Assembly (NCBI RefSeq): GCF_025398035.1
Contig: NZ_CP104558.1
Span: forward strand, 1,860,001-1,924,000
DNA length: 64,000 bases
Reading direction: 5' to 3'
Source: Rossellomorea vietnamensis
Lineage (GTDB): Bacteria > Bacillota > Bacilli > Bacillales > Bacillaceae_B
Positions 16,097 through 25,365 of this stretch are shown in pieces (within the stretch, counting starts at the first letter, position 1; each line of letters starts with the position of its first letter). The notes below the pieces were generated by a model. It made no database searches and was not told where the DNA came from. It saw only the letters and a program-made list of their open reading frames with translations. A program made the translations under genes and the position numbers.

Positions 16097-16164
16097 CTAT
16101 ATTGCAAAGCAAGATAGTTATCTAAAAAAATTTCAGATCAGGACTATGTTGCAATACAATATAG
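16097..16164. promoter_or_regulatory. Two PadR-type operator dyads
   Basis: Site 1 (16097-16117) reads CTATATTGC-AAA-GCAAGATAG and site 2 (16144-16164) reads CTATGTTG-CAATA-CAATATAG. Both are near-palindromes of the same CTATRTTG/CAATATAG half-sites, 47 bp apart, directly upstream of padR. They are the best candidates for autorepressor binding. Confidence 0.7.
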
Positions 16165-16206
16165 ATATACTTTAGCAGATGCTGGAAAATAAATCAACCC
16201 CTTATG

Positions 16207-16242
16207 AGGAAGGTCCGTCCCTCATGAGGGACGGACCTTCCT
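16207..16242. repeat. Perfect 36-nt palindrome of the GAGGGACGGACCT repeat family
   Basis: Two perfectly inverted 18-nt arms (AGGAAGGTCCGTCCCTCA and its complement) meet without a loop. It overlaps the stop codon of the leftward gene 16241-16660 and could act as its terminator. The same arm occurs at 37606, 38240, 38343 and 57102. Confidence 0.8.
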
Positions 16243-16660
16243 ATTCGTCATTCCTTTTTTCCCTGATGGTATACACATAGATGGCGGGGATCAACCCGCA
16301 TAAAAAAACAACCCCTCCAACGATTAATCCATCTGTCATATCGGACCCGTCCGGTAAAGAGGCGATGATCCCCAATATAACGGATAAGATGGTCACGACC
16401 ACTACGGCAATCCACAAACTCTTCTTGGGAGGCTGCCTCTCTTCTTCATGATCCACACTGATGCTCATGGACAAATAAGCTGAAACAATGGTCGTCATGA
16501 TAAACAGAAACCAAAGAGGATTATCCGTCATCCCGTCCAGTCCCGATGTGATAAAGTCATAGGCAAGAATCCCGATGATGCCTGCGTTCTGAAACAGGAA
16601 CAGTACTCTAATATTTTTTAAGTTTTGTAGTTTTAGTCGCTCGTCTGCAATTTTCTTCAA
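16241..16660 (-). CDS. Membrane protein partnered with XRE regulator
   Basis: A 139-residue protein with four TM helices (about 20-38, 46-65, 78-98 and 108-130) and basic ends (KKIADERLKLQNLKN; REKRN). The TTG start at 16660 follows GGGGGAGA. It is 18 nt downstream of the XRE regulator gene. Small four-helix membrane proteins next to YozG-type regulators are common in Bacillus; function unknown. Confidence 0.65.
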   Translation of the reverse strand: MKKIADERLKLQNLKNIRVLFLFQNAGIIGILAYDFITSGLDGMTDNPLWFLFIMTTIVSAYLSMSISVDHEEERQPPKKSLWIAVVVVTILSVILGIIASLPDGSDMTDGLIVGGVVFLCGLIPAIYVYTIREKRNDE

Positions 16661-16678
16661 CTTACTTCTCCCCCTTAC

Positions 16679-16894
16679 CTATCCAAACACTTCATCCAGC
16701 GTCTTCCCGACGGCATAACAGATTTCCAGAAATAAATTCAATGGTAGATTGTATGAACCTTTCTCAATCAGGCTGATCGTCTGCATGGTGACTCCCATTT
16801 GGTTTGCCAGCTGCTGTTGGGTTGAATTTTCACCAAAGGAAATTTTTACTTTTTTTCCATATACATCAAGCATCTCTTGAGATAATAGTAACAT
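16679..16894 (-). CDS. XRE-family HTH regulator
   Basis: A 71-residue (or shorter) protein dominated by a Cro/CI-type HTH: TQQQLANQMGVTMQTISLIEKGSYN, then LPLNLFLEICYAVGKTLDEVFG. The usual N-terminal helix (consensus like KELREEKGL) is replaced by KISFGENS. The start is uncertain. The ATG at 16894 is 18 nt from AAGGAG, the ATG at 16873 has no good site, and the open frame to 16993 overlaps a different coding remnant. It probably regulates itself and the downstream membrane gene. Confidence 0.7.
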   Translation of the reverse strand: MLLLSQEMLDVYGKKVKISFGENSTQQQLANQMGVTMQTISLIEKGSYNLPLNLFLEICYAVGKTLDEVFG

Positions 16895-16949
16895 ATATAT
16901 GGCGTAATATAACTCCTTAGTCAGGTTTTTCTGGGCATAGGCTGGCGGC

Positions 16950-17135
16950 TTATATCGGTACGACCTCCTCACCAGATGTTTGAAGTCGACCAAGAAGTTT
17001 CACGATACGCACCGATAAATCATGTTTGACCTCGCCTTCCAAAATTGTTAAGGGAGTTGCCTCCCAAAAGAAGACTCGGTATCCAACTGTTTCTTCTTTC
17101 AAGAGCCGATCACGTACGAGGGAAAAGAATGTGAC
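16950..17135 (-). pseudogene. Possible gene remnant (C-terminal fragment)
   Basis: A minus-strand frame of 61 codons ends at TAA (16950-16952). It reads like real protein, with FFSLVRDRLLKEETVGY and VFFWEATPLTILEGEVKHDL, and ends in LQTSGEEVVPI. It has no start site, and stops in neighbouring frames break any upstream extension (17136-17240 also looks eroded). I do not recognise the family. It overlaps the N-terminal extension of the XRE frame, which argues against that extension. Confidence 0.35.
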
Positions 17136-17245
17136 CTAGATGGGGTTTCTTGAATCCGATTTAGAATACAAGCGATTCTACAATGCGCCAGAGTTTGGTT
17201 TGGACCCCGTGTGAAAATGCCCAGCGATTATAACCTGAGCCGGCT

Positions 17246-18187
17246 TCAGACTAATCGTTCCGCTACTTCTTTTTTTATATCTTTTCCGTCGATATTCGTG
17301 AGGGTTCCCCGATTAGAATACATAGCCATCGTCACACTCAACAAAATTAACAATCCCCCCACCAGCTGCATTCCACTTACCGATTCCTTTAACACAATAT
17401 ACCCGACCACCATGGCCACAAAGGGTTCTACATTCAACAGTAGTGACGTGTTGGTAGATCCGACGTTCGAAATGCAATGGTTCCAAATCAGGGGACAAAT
17501 CCCATGCATGATGATGGCTGTGAAGAAGAGAAGAATCCATATGCTGAATGGAACAACCCTAAGAAAAGTGACATCATAGAATGGCAAAAAGGCCATCATC
17601 AAAATCAAACCCACCAAAGTTGAATAAAAGGTCAACAGAATGGAAGACAGATGCTTGGCATATCGTTCCACAAGTACCATGTATACTGAAAACGTGAGCA
17701 TGGTAAGGAGGATACAGCCTTCACCCATGCCGAATACAATGGATCCTTTCTTCACGATGACCAGAAATACTCCGGCGAATCCGAGTATACTCCACATCCA
17801 GAATAATGCGTTTTTCCGTTCCTTGAATACAAGCGAATTAATAAGTGATGTACAGATGGGGGCAGTCGCCAGAATCAGGGCAGCTGTTACAGGTGAAGCT
17901 TTGGTCAAGCTTGCATAGAAGCTCCAATGATTCAAGGTCACGCCAATAAAGCCGATGAATACTAACGGGACAAACATCACTTTCACCGAACCTGCGCGTA
18001 TAATGGGTTTATAAAACCAAAGTAACAGAAACAGGATAATAAAAATTAGCCGTAAAAAAGCAATTTCCATCGGCTTGAAATACTGTACCAATATCGCTCC
18101 GAATATGAAGTTACTCCCCCAGCAGGTCACACAAAAAAGGAGGCCCATGTATAGATACACGGGCTTTCCATTTAACCTTCCGTTCAT
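17246..18187 (-). CDS. EamA-family (DMT) permease
   Basis: A 313-residue protein with ten TM helices in two homologous halves (EamA repeats about residues 12-140 and 155-290), typical of drug/metabolite exporters. FCVTCWGSNFIFGAILV marks the first repeat. Its start overlaps the stop of the upstream amidohydrolase by 4 nt, so it is the third gene of an amidohydrolase operon. It probably exports or imports the substrate or product of those enzymes. Confidence 0.87.
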   Translation of the reverse strand: MNGRLNGKPVYLYMGLLFCVTCWGSNFIFGAILVQYFKPMEIAFLRLIFIILFLLLWFYKPIIRAGSVKVMFVPLVFIGFIGVTLNHWSFYASLTKASPVTAALILATAPICTSLINSLVFKERKNALFWMWSILGFAGVFLVIVKKGSIVFGMGEGCILLTMLTFSVYMVLVERYAKHLSSILLTFYSTLVGLILMMAFLPFYDVTFLRVVPFSIWILLFFTAIIMHGICPLIWNHCISNVGSTNTSLLLNVEPFVAMVVGYIVLKESVSGMQLVGGLLILLSVTMAMYSNRGTLTNIDGKDIKKEVAERLV

Positions 18188-19419
18188 TTCACTAACTCTT
18201 GAGTACTCCAGAGAGACCCATAGACGACTTTCCCTTTGTTCATTACCGCCACTCGTTTCGGTCTTCTGGCCACGACCTCAGCTGATGACGCGGCATCCAC
18301 GAAAATAAAACTTGCATCGTCTTCCACCTTCGGCCACTTGTATTCGCCTGTTTTCGTCAATGCTGTTATCCCGCCTGTGATCCATTTCAGACTGTCACGC
18401 AGGGATACTTCATCGCTTCTTCGGGTTATCTGCCCGTATTTATATACTTTCTCCAGTACGTCCCCATGTCCTAGGGGGCTCCATGAATCATAGAATCCAT
18501 CACATCCAAGATGAACCTTCACCCCATGATCATCCAGCAGCCTGATTGGTGGGAGTGACTTGGTCAGCGGAATGGTGGACATGATGGCCACTCCGTTTTC
18601 TCTTAATCGATCTGCAAGCTCAGCCTGTTTCCCTTCAGCCACCTCCCCTAAACAAAAGGCATGACTGATGGCGGTCCGGTTCTGCCAGTTAGAGTCTTCC
18701 ACGTGCTCCATCCATTTTTCAATCGTGTAGGTTCCCACATGGCCCCCATCATGAAGGTGGATGTCGACATCTGCATTGAACTCCGTTGCAATATTCATGG
18801 TTTCATAGAGTGATGTTTCGATAGATCGATCGATTCCGGCAGGGTCAAGTCCTCCTACCATGGTTGCCCCGCTTCTCATAGCCTCTCTCATTAATGATGG
18901 AACAGTTTCTCTTAATAATCCATGCTGCGGGAAAGCTATGATGTCAGCCGTGACAGCATGCTTGTACTCTTCCAATGCTTCGATGACGCCTTCGAGGTTC
19001 TTCAACCCGATATAGGGATCGATGTTTACGTGAGTGCGGATATGGGTGGACCCGCTTGAAAGAATTTCTTCAATCATGCTTTTCGCTCTTTGCTTCGTCG
19101 TGGGGGCAAGTCCTTTCAGTTCTTCCGCTTCGAATTGCAGTCTTTCTTTCAGGTTTTTAACAGGCTTCGTCGCTTTCCATCCAAGGGACAGATACGTTTT
19201 GTCCAAATGGTTATGCATCTCTTTAAAGGTTGGAATGGCCAGATGACCTTTGATATCATAAATCTCCTCAGTCGTCTCTGGAATAGATTGTGTATGAGGC
19301 AGCTGTTGGACGATTTTCCCTTCCTTGATTCCGAGGTGGAATAATGCCGTTTGGGTTTCCATCATTCCCTGGTGTTCTCTATTCGCTACTTCAAGCTTCA
19401 CATTTTTCAGCCAAATCAT
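18184..19419 (-). CDS. Cytosine-deaminase-like amidohydrolase (paralogue 1)
   Basis: A 411-residue metal-dependent amidohydrolase of the CodA-like subfamily. Metal and active-site motifs are EMHNHLDKTY (HxHxDKT, about residue 67), DVDIHLHDGGHVG (about 217), ISHAFCLGE (about 247) and LGCDGFYDSWSPLGHGD (about 310). At the HxxE position where CodA has a catalytic Glu, the sequence reads HLHD. The substrate is therefore unlikely to be plain cytosine. It shares the operon with the paralogue at 19438 and the DMT permease. Confidence 0.85.
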   Translation of the reverse strand: MIWLKNVKLEVANREHQGMMETQTALFHLGIKEGKIVQQLPHTQSIPETTEEIYDIKGHLAIPTFKEMHNHLDKTYLSLGWKATKPVKNLKERLQFEAEELKGLAPTTKQRAKSMIEEILSSGSTHIRTHVNIDPYIGLKNLEGVIEALEEYKHAVTADIIAFPQHGLLRETVPSLMREAMRSGATMVGGLDPAGIDRSIETSLYETMNIATEFNADVDIHLHDGGHVGTYTIEKWMEHVEDSNWQNRTAISHAFCLGEVAEGKQAELADRLRENGVAIMSTIPLTKSLPPIRLLDDHGVKVHLGCDGFYDSWSPLGHGDVLEKVYKYGQITRRSDEVSLRDSLKWITGGITALTKTGEYKWPKVEDDASFIFVDAASSAEVVARRPKRVAVMNKGKVVYGSLWSTQELVK

Positions 19420-19437
19420 CGAAATATCTCCCCTCTA

Positions 19438-20685
19438 TCATTTATTGATCAATGCAGATTCAGTTTCTGGAAGAGCAACTTTCTCTCCATTTTTATAAAC
19501 AGAATCAATGTGAGCTCTTCTTGCCACTGCTTCGGCTGTACAGCTCGCATCGACCAGGACAAAGTCTGCCCGATCCCCGACTTCCGGCCACACTTGGATC
19601 CCTTCATCATTCAATGGGGTGATCCCGCCGGAAGCGTACTTCCAGGTACGGTTGATAGAATACTCATCGATCAACCGGAATCGTTCAGCAAGGATGTTCA
19701 GCTTCTCGATCGTATTCCCGGTTCCAAATGGGGACCAGTGATCGGTCAGGCTGTCATGACCCACGGATACCTGCAGGCCGTATTGATCCAGTACTGTCAC
19801 AGGAATGGTCGGACGATTAATCGGGATCGTGGTCGTAATATCAATCTCTTGATCTTTTAGAATCTCCATTATGTCCGTAAGAGCCTGGCCTTCCAGATCA
19901 CCAAGGGCAATGGCATGACTCAACGTGACACGTCCCTTTAGATTCGCTTCTTTTGTAAAATCAGCTACGCGCTCAAACGTAAATGCTCCAAGTGTATCCG
20001 GATCATGAAGATGCAGGTCAACACCGGCGTTATGCTCCGTGGCGATGTCAAAGGTCGTATAGAGGGACCGATCGATATGACGGTCCACTGTGGCGGGATC
20101 GACTCCACCTACAAGGGTAGCACCATTTTTCATGGCCTCCCGCATCAGTTCGACAGAGTTACTGCGCAACAGCCCGTGCTGAGGAAACGCCACAATGTCA
20201 TAGGTCAGGTGCTGTTTATATTTTTCTAAGGCGGCAACCGTGACTTCGAGGTGCTTCAAACCGGAGGTCGGCTCGATATTGCAATGAGTACGGATGTGGG
20301 TGTGTCCGTTTTGCAGCAGAAGCTCGATCATCTTTTCCGCCCTGTCCTGGGCATATGGCAATTGCTTTGGGAGCAGTTCCTGCTCCTCTTCAATTCTCGT
20401 GAAAATCCCTTTCGTAATTGGACGGCATGCCTTCCACGGTCCACTGTAATAGGTTTTATCTATGTGGATATGCATTTCACGGAAAGAGGGGAGCAATAGC
20501 TTCCCTTTTGCATCTACAACCTCGGTCCCGACTTCGATCTGTGGCTCGTCATGGGTAATAGAGGTAATCTTTCCACTTTCAATTTTGATATGGGCAATGT
20601 CCGTCAGCGTTCTCATGACAATTTCACTTTCTTTCTCGAATCCCGTTTCCATTCTCACATTTTTCATCCATATCGTTTTCATCAT
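19438..20685 (-). CDS. Cytosine-deaminase-like amidohydrolase (paralogue 2)
   Basis: A 415-residue paralogue of the next gene with the same blocks: EMHIHIDKTY, THIRTHCNIEPTSGLKHLEV, DLHLHDPDTLG, LSHAIALGDLEG and VGHDSLTDHWSPFGTGN. It shares the HLHD variant of the catalytic loop. GGAGG lies before the tandem ATG codons at 20685. It stands 59 nt downstream of the solute-binding lipoprotein gene on the same strand, implying the enzyme acts on what the transporter brings in. Confidence 0.85.
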   Translation of the reverse strand: MMKTIWMKNVRMETGFEKESEIVMRTLTDIAHIKIESGKITSITHDEPQIEVGTEVVDAKGKLLLPSFREMHIHIDKTYYSGPWKACRPITKGIFTRIEEEQELLPKQLPYAQDRAEKMIELLLQNGHTHIRTHCNIEPTSGLKHLEVTVAALEKYKQHLTYDIVAFPQHGLLRSNSVELMREAMKNGATLVGGVDPATVDRHIDRSLYTTFDIATEHNAGVDLHLHDPDTLGAFTFERVADFTKEANLKGRVTLSHAIALGDLEGQALTDIMEILKDQEIDITTTIPINRPTIPVTVLDQYGLQVSVGHDSLTDHWSPFGTGNTIEKLNILAERFRLIDEYSINRTWKYASGGITPLNDEGIQVWPEVGDRADFVLVDASCTAEAVARRAHIDSVYKNGEKVALPETESALINK

Positions 20686-20744
20686 CTCAACCTCCGCATT
20701 TTAGTATGTTCAGGATGGTGGTGACTCACCGTCCTGCCAAATTT

Positions 20745-22316
20745 TCATTCAATCGTTGCGTCATTCACCATTAAGTAGTTGACGGCATTTAACCAGAAAT
20801 CTTTCACTTCATTGTTGTAGACAGCTAAGTGCTCGTAGTTCCTGATTGGGATGTAAACCGCTTCTTCCATTTCGATGTTCATGGCTTCTTCATACAGATC
20901 TTTTCTTACTTCCGGACTTACTTCTCTTCTTGCCTGCTCGATGAGTTCATCTACTTTTTCATTTGTATAGTAGAAGTGATTCCCTGGAGACCCATGGGAG
21001 GAAGAGTGGAATAGGTTGTATTGATTGTAGTCTCCATCACCAGTTGCATTCCCCCATCCACCGATGAACATATCGTGTTCTCCAGTGTCGACGGCTTCAA
21101 TATACGCACCATACTCAAGCACCTGAATGTTGACTTTGATCCCGATCCCCTTCAGTTGGGACTGGATGACTTCTGCCATATTGATCCGTTCTTTACGGTC
21201 ACTCGTAATCAGTGTCAACTCAAGACCTTTTTCAAATCCTGCTTCTTTCAAAAGCCCCTTGGCGGCATTCGGGTCATATTCATATGGCTTCACATTGTCG
21301 CTGTGACCGAATACTTTCGGACTCATTGCAGCGTTCGCCAATGTTCCCACACCGTTGTACACCCCTTTGATAATGGCTTCTCTTTCAATGGCCATGGAAA
21401 TCGCTTGTCTCACCTTCACATTGTCGAAAGGCTTTTTCTTTGTATTGAATCCGACGTATTCAACAGCCAGTCCTTCCGTTCGATACAGATTCAATGTGTC
21501 CGAGCTTTCGATGCGCTCGATTTCCGTCACCGGGACCTGATCACTGATATGAGCTTCGCCTGTTTCAATCATCGCTAAGCGGGTTGCGTCTTCTGGTACG
21601 ACTTGAAACTCGATTCCATCAATTTTCGGTTTATCTCCCCAGTAGTCTTCATTTTTAGTCAGGATGATGGACTGGCCTGACTTCCATGATTCGAAGGCAA
21701 ATGGGCCGGTTCCCACCGGATGCTTTGCCAGACTATCAGGATTTTCCTTTATGACTTTTGGACTCATGATGCTTCCTTCGTTACTTGCAAGGATTGATAA
21801 TAGTGGAGCATAAGGGGCATCAAGCTTAAACTGCACCTTGTAGTCATCCAATACATTGATTTCTTTGATCATACCGAGCTTGTCCTTTTGCGGGGACCCG
21901 GTATTTGGATCCAATAAGCGGTCGAACGTGACTTTCACCGCTTCCGCATTCAATGCAGATCCGTCATGGAATGTGATTCCTTCATTCAACGTGAATTCCC
22001 ACGTCGTGTCATCCGGCTGCTCCCAGCTTTTCGCCAGTGAAGGAACAATGTTCATATCCTTATCGAATGCCACAAGGGTTTCATATACCTTTTGATAGAG
22101 TACGTTGGCTGATGGGATATCCGTGATGAAATGTGGATCTAAATTAGTCGCATCGGATAACCGGACGACCTTCAGTACTCCGCCTTCCGATCCTCCGCCT
22201 TGCTTACTTGCCGTTCCACCTTCTACATTACTGGTGGAACATGCTTGGGTGATAAGCATGACCATGACAATGAACAGTCCTGCGATCCCCCTGAGATACT
22301 TCTTCTTTTCTTTCAA
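20745..22316 (-). CDS. ABC transporter solute-binding lipoprotein, family 5 (DppA/OppA-like)
   Basis: A 523-residue lipoprotein with a basic N-terminus (MKEKKKYLRG), a hydrophobic core and lipobox LITQAC. The SBP family 5 fold follows (LAKSWEQPDDTTWEFTLNEG, FHDGSALNAEAVKVTFDRL, VGTGPFAFESW, VRQAISMAIERE). I prefer the TTG at 22316 preceded by GGGAG; the frame extends 29 codons upstream. It is divergent from the permease/ATPase operon at 22505 and closely related to the second SBP at 29382. Such proteins bind peptides, nickel or other small solutes. Confidence 0.88.
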   Translation of the reverse strand: MKEKKKYLRGIAGLFIVMVMLITQACSTSNVEGGTASKQGGGSEGGVLKVVRLSDATNLDPHFITDIPSANVLYQKVYETLVAFDKDMNIVPSLAKSWEQPDDTTWEFTLNEGITFHDGSALNAEAVKVTFDRLLDPNTGSPQKDKLGMIKEINVLDDYKVQFKLDAPYAPLLSILASNEGSIMSPKVIKENPDSLAKHPVGTGPFAFESWKSGQSIILTKNEDYWGDKPKIDGIEFQVVPEDATRLAMIETGEAHISDQVPVTEIERIESSDTLNLYRTEGLAVEYVGFNTKKKPFDNVKVRQAISMAIEREAIIKGVYNGVGTLANAAMSPKVFGHSDNVKPYEYDPNAAKGLLKEAGFEKGLELTLITSDRKERINMAEVIQSQLKGIGIKVNIQVLEYGAYIEAVDTGEHDMFIGGWGNATGDGDYNQYNLFHSSSHGSPGNHFYYTNEKVDELIEQARREVSPEVRKDLYEEAMNIEMEEAVYIPIRNYEHLAVYNNEVKDFWLNAVNYLMVNDATIE

Positions 22317-22504
22317 TTCATCCACTCTCCCTTTCCCGAATTGTTGGTGCCTATCTGCATTATAAAAAAGAAAACGGAGAATAATTTTCAATATCTTTAC
22401 CAACTTTTTAATTATTTTGACAATTCAAACTTATCATCTTCCCTTTCCCACTCTCGTCCTCTATCTTTGAATTACACAAACCATTTCATTAAGGAGGAAA
22501 CGTC

Positions 22505-23410
22505 ATGTCGACCGAAATTAAAGTGGAAGAACTTCAATCACCCCTGCTCGATTCAAAACCCGGCCTGTACGAAAAAAGGTTCAAACCCTTCTGGGACACC
22601 TTTTCAAAAAATAAGGCAGCCGTAGTGGGAGGAGGGATCATTCTCTTCTATATACTCATTGCTTTGTTTGCTCCTCTCCTCTCCGTCCATGATCCTTATG
22701 CCATTCAACTGGACAATAAACTCGAGCCCCCGAACACAGAGCATTGGATGGGAACCGATGATAAAGGAAGGGATATCCTTGCAAGGATCCTCTATGGGTC
22801 ACGCCTTTCCATGGGGGTCGGCTTTGCAGCTGTAGGATTCGGAGCATTTTTTGGCATCATCATGGGATTGGTTTCCGGATTTTATGGTGGATGGATCGAT
22901 ACCCTCATCAGCCGGATCCTCGATGTCATGCTTGCTTTCCCGGGGATTCTATTGGCTCTTGCCATCATCTCTGCCTTAGGACCGAGTCTTGTGAATGTCA
23001 TGATTGCCGTCGGGGTGTTCTCCATCCCCTTATTTGCAAGGGTCGTACGGGGATCCACACTTGAAACGAAGAAGCTTGAATATATCGATGCCATCCGGTC
23101 ACTCGGAGCCAATGATTTCATCATCATCTTCCGGCACATTCTGCCGAACATTTTATCTCCCATCATTATTCAGGGTTCACTGCGGCTCGCTACCGCCATC
23201 CTTTCAGCAGCAGGATTATCCTTCCTGGGATTGGGAGCACAGCCACCTTCGCCTGAATGGGGGACGATGCTGTCCAGTGGAAGGGACTTTTTATTTACCG
23301 CCCCTTATATCGCCCTCTTCCCGGGGCTGGCCATTTCCATTCTCGTATTGGGTTTTAACCTATTCGGGGACGGGCTCAGGGATGTTCTTGATCCGAGACT
23401 GAAATCTTAA
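22505..23410 (+). CDS. Dpp/Opp-type ABC transporter permease (DppC-like)
   Basis: A 301-residue permease with an OppC_N-type N-terminus (FSKNKAAVVGGGIILFY) and six TM helices. MGTDDKGRDILARILYGSR is the canonical DppC/OppC loop, and the EAA motif is EYIDAIRSLGANDFIIIFRHILPN. GGAGG lies upstream. It is first in a four-gene operon, with DppC before DppB, the reverse of the usual order. Confidence 0.9.
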   Translation: MSTEIKVEELQSPLLDSKPGLYEKRFKPFWDTFSKNKAAVVGGGIILFYILIALFAPLLSVHDPYAIQLDNKLEPPNTEHWMGTDDKGRDILARILYGSRLSMGVGFAAVGFGAFFGIIMGLVSGFYGGWIDTLISRILDVMLAFPGILLALAIISALGPSLVNVMIAVGVFSIPLFARVVRGSTLETKKLEYIDAIRSLGANDFIIIFRHILPNILSPIIIQGSLRLATAILSAAGLSFLGLGAQPPSPEWGTMLSSGRDFLFTAPYIALFPGLAISILVLGFNLFGDGLRDVLDPRLKS

Positions 23411-23427
23411 TTAAGGAGGAAAACGAA

Positions 23428-24348
23428 ATGATACTGTACATTTTTAGAAGATTAATCGAGATCATCCCCGTCATCTTCGGAGTGACCCTGGTGGTTTTTC
23501 TCATCATGCAGATGGTTCCCGGAGATCCTGCGGTCATACTTGCAGGAGAAGGGGCATCGAAAGAAGCGATCAATCAATTACGGACGGAGCTCGGGTTAAA
23601 CCGACCTCTCTATGTTCAATACGGAGAATACATCTTGAACGTTTTCCAAGGTGATCTAGGAGAATCCTTAAAGAGTCAGCAGCCAGTCATCTCAGAAATC
23701 ATGACACGCTTACCCATCACGATTGAACTTGCTTTTTACAGCATTCTTATCACAGTAGTCCTTGGGATGACCGCAGGGATTATTTCCGCCGTACGTCCAT
23801 ACTCGGCTACGGACATTTCAGTGATGGTCGTTGCTTTATTGGGGATTTCCCTGCCAAGCTTCTTTCTGGGCCTGTTATCCATCTATCTATTCTCCGTCAA
23901 GCTTCAGCTTTTACCGGTTGCAGGATGGGACAGCATGCTACATATCATCTTACCGGCATTTACCCTGGGTGTCGGAGGAGCAGCCATCGTAGCCAGAATG
24001 ACGCGGTCCAGCATGCTCGAAGTTGTTAGGCAGGATTATATCCGGACCGCCCAGGCAAAAGGGTTGAAAGGCTTTGCCATCATCTATAAACATGCGTTGC
24101 GGAATGCATTGATACCCGTCATCACGGTGGTCGGTCTTCAATTTGGGGCGTTGCTCGGGGGAACGGTCTTAATTGAATCCGTCTTTGCCATCAATGGTCT
24201 TGGCCGAATGATCGTGGACTCGATTCGTACCCGAGATCTTCCAATGGTTCAAGGAGGCGTCCTGGTCGCATCCCTCGTGTTCGTGTTCGTCAATTTATTT
24301 GTAGATGTTTTATACCGATTCTTCAACAAACGGATTGAACTTAATTAA
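23428..24348 (+). CDS. Dpp/Opp-type ABC transporter permease (DppB-like)
   Basis: A 306-residue permease with six TM helices. The N-terminal MILYIFRRLIEIIPVIFGV and VPGDPAVILAGEGA are typical of DppB, and the EAA loop is DYIRTAQAKGLKGFAIIYKH. AAGGAGG lies 9 nt before the ATG. It forms the membrane channel with the gene at 22505. Confidence 0.92.
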   Translation: MILYIFRRLIEIIPVIFGVTLVVFLIMQMVPGDPAVILAGEGASKEAINQLRTELGLNRPLYVQYGEYILNVFQGDLGESLKSQQPVISEIMTRLPITIELAFYSILITVVLGMTAGIISAVRPYSATDISVMVVALLGISLPSFFLGLLSIYLFSVKLQLLPVAGWDSMLHIILPAFTLGVGGAAIVARMTRSSMLEVVRQDYIRTAQAKGLKGFAIIYKHALRNALIPVITVVGLQFGALLGGTVLIESVFAINGLGRMIVDSIRTRDLPMVQGGVLVASLVFVFVNLFVDVLYRFFNKRIELN

Positions 24349-24360
24349 GGAGTGGTTGAA

Positions 24361-25365
24361 ATGAGTAAAACTGTTGTCTTGGAAGTTAAAAACTTGAAAA
24401 CCCATTTCACTTCAAAAAAAGGAGTGACAAAAGCCGTCGATGGAATCGACTTTGTCCTTCATGAGGGGGAAACTCTTGGTATTGTGGGGGAATCGGGATG
24501 CGGAAAGAGCATGACATCCCTATCGATCCTCCGCCTCGTTCCCTCCCCTCCCGGAAAAATAGTGGACGGCACTGTTGAACTGAAAGGGAAAGACATCCTT
24601 CAAATGTCCGACTCAGAGCTGAGGCGGGTTCGGGGCAATCAAATTTCAATGATCTTCCAAGAGCCGATGACGTCATTGAACCCTGTCATACCCGTCGGGG
24701 AGCAAATTGCCGAAGCCATTCGTGTCCATCAGAAGCTAGGAAAAAAAGACGCTTGGAAAAAAGCCGTGGAGATGCTTGAATTAGTGGGTATCCCTTCACC
24801 TCAACAAAGGGCGAAACAAGAACCTTTTCAGCTGAGCGGTGGGATGAGACAGCGTGTCATGATTGCCATGGCTCTTGCCTGTAATCCTGAAGTCCTGATT
24901 GCCGACGAACCGACCACCGCTCTCGATGTGACCATCCAGGCCCAGATCCTGGAGCTGATGAAGGACCTCCAGAAGAGATTGAATATGGGCATCATCTTCA
25001 TTACCCATGACTTGGGGGTGGTGGCTGAATTATGTGATAAGGTCGCGGTCATGTATGCCGGGCAGGTTGTGGAGTATAGTTCGACGGAAGCATTATTCTC
25101 CCATCCGAAACATCCTTACACGAATGGTCTTCTGTCTTCACTGCCGAAATTATATGAAGACCAGGATGAGCTTCAAACGATGCCAGGCAGCGTCCCATCC
25201 CCCTATGATATGCCCAAGGGGTGCCGCTTCTCCCCCCGTTGCCCGCTGGCGACTGCGCAATGCCATGAAGAAGAGCCACAGCTTCATTCACTCAAGGACG
25301 GAAGCCAGATCAGATGCTTCTTATACAATGCCGAACAAGATGAGAAAGAGGTGCAGATGACATGA
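24361..25365 (+). CDS. Dpp/Opp-type ABC transporter ATPase (DppD-like)
   Basis: A 334-residue ATPase. It has Walker [14 protein letters not shown]-loop [12 protein letters not shown], signature [16 protein letters not shown], Walker [15 protein letters not shown] and H-loop ITHDLGVV. The C-terminal oligopeptide-transporter extension carries [14 protein letters not shown], a cysteine cluster that in this family can bind a 4Fe-4S centre. The start at 24361 follows AAGGAGTGG. Its end overlaps the next ATPase gene by 4 nt. Confidence 0.93.
   Translation: MSKTVVLEVKNLKTHFTSKKGVTKAVDGIDFVLHEGETLGIVGESGCGKSMTSLSILRLVPSPPGKIVDGTVELKGKDILQMSDSELRRVRGNQISMIFQEPMTSLNPVIPVGEQIAEAIRVHQKLGKKDAWKKAVEMLELVGIPSPQQRAKQEPFQLSGGMRQRVMIAMALACNPEVLIADEPTTALDVTIQAQILELMKDLQKRLNMGIIFITHDLGVVAELCDKVAVMYAGQVVEYSSTEALFSHPKHPYTNGLLSSLPKLYEDQDELQTMPGSVPSPYDMPKGCRFSPRCPLATAQCHEEEPQLHSLKDGSQIRCFLYNAEQDEKEVQMT

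Noticed and set aside
16679-16993. Full 104-codon version of the XRE regulator
   Set aside because: The first 33 codons overlap another coding remnant in a different frame, have no ribosome site and no HTH similarity.
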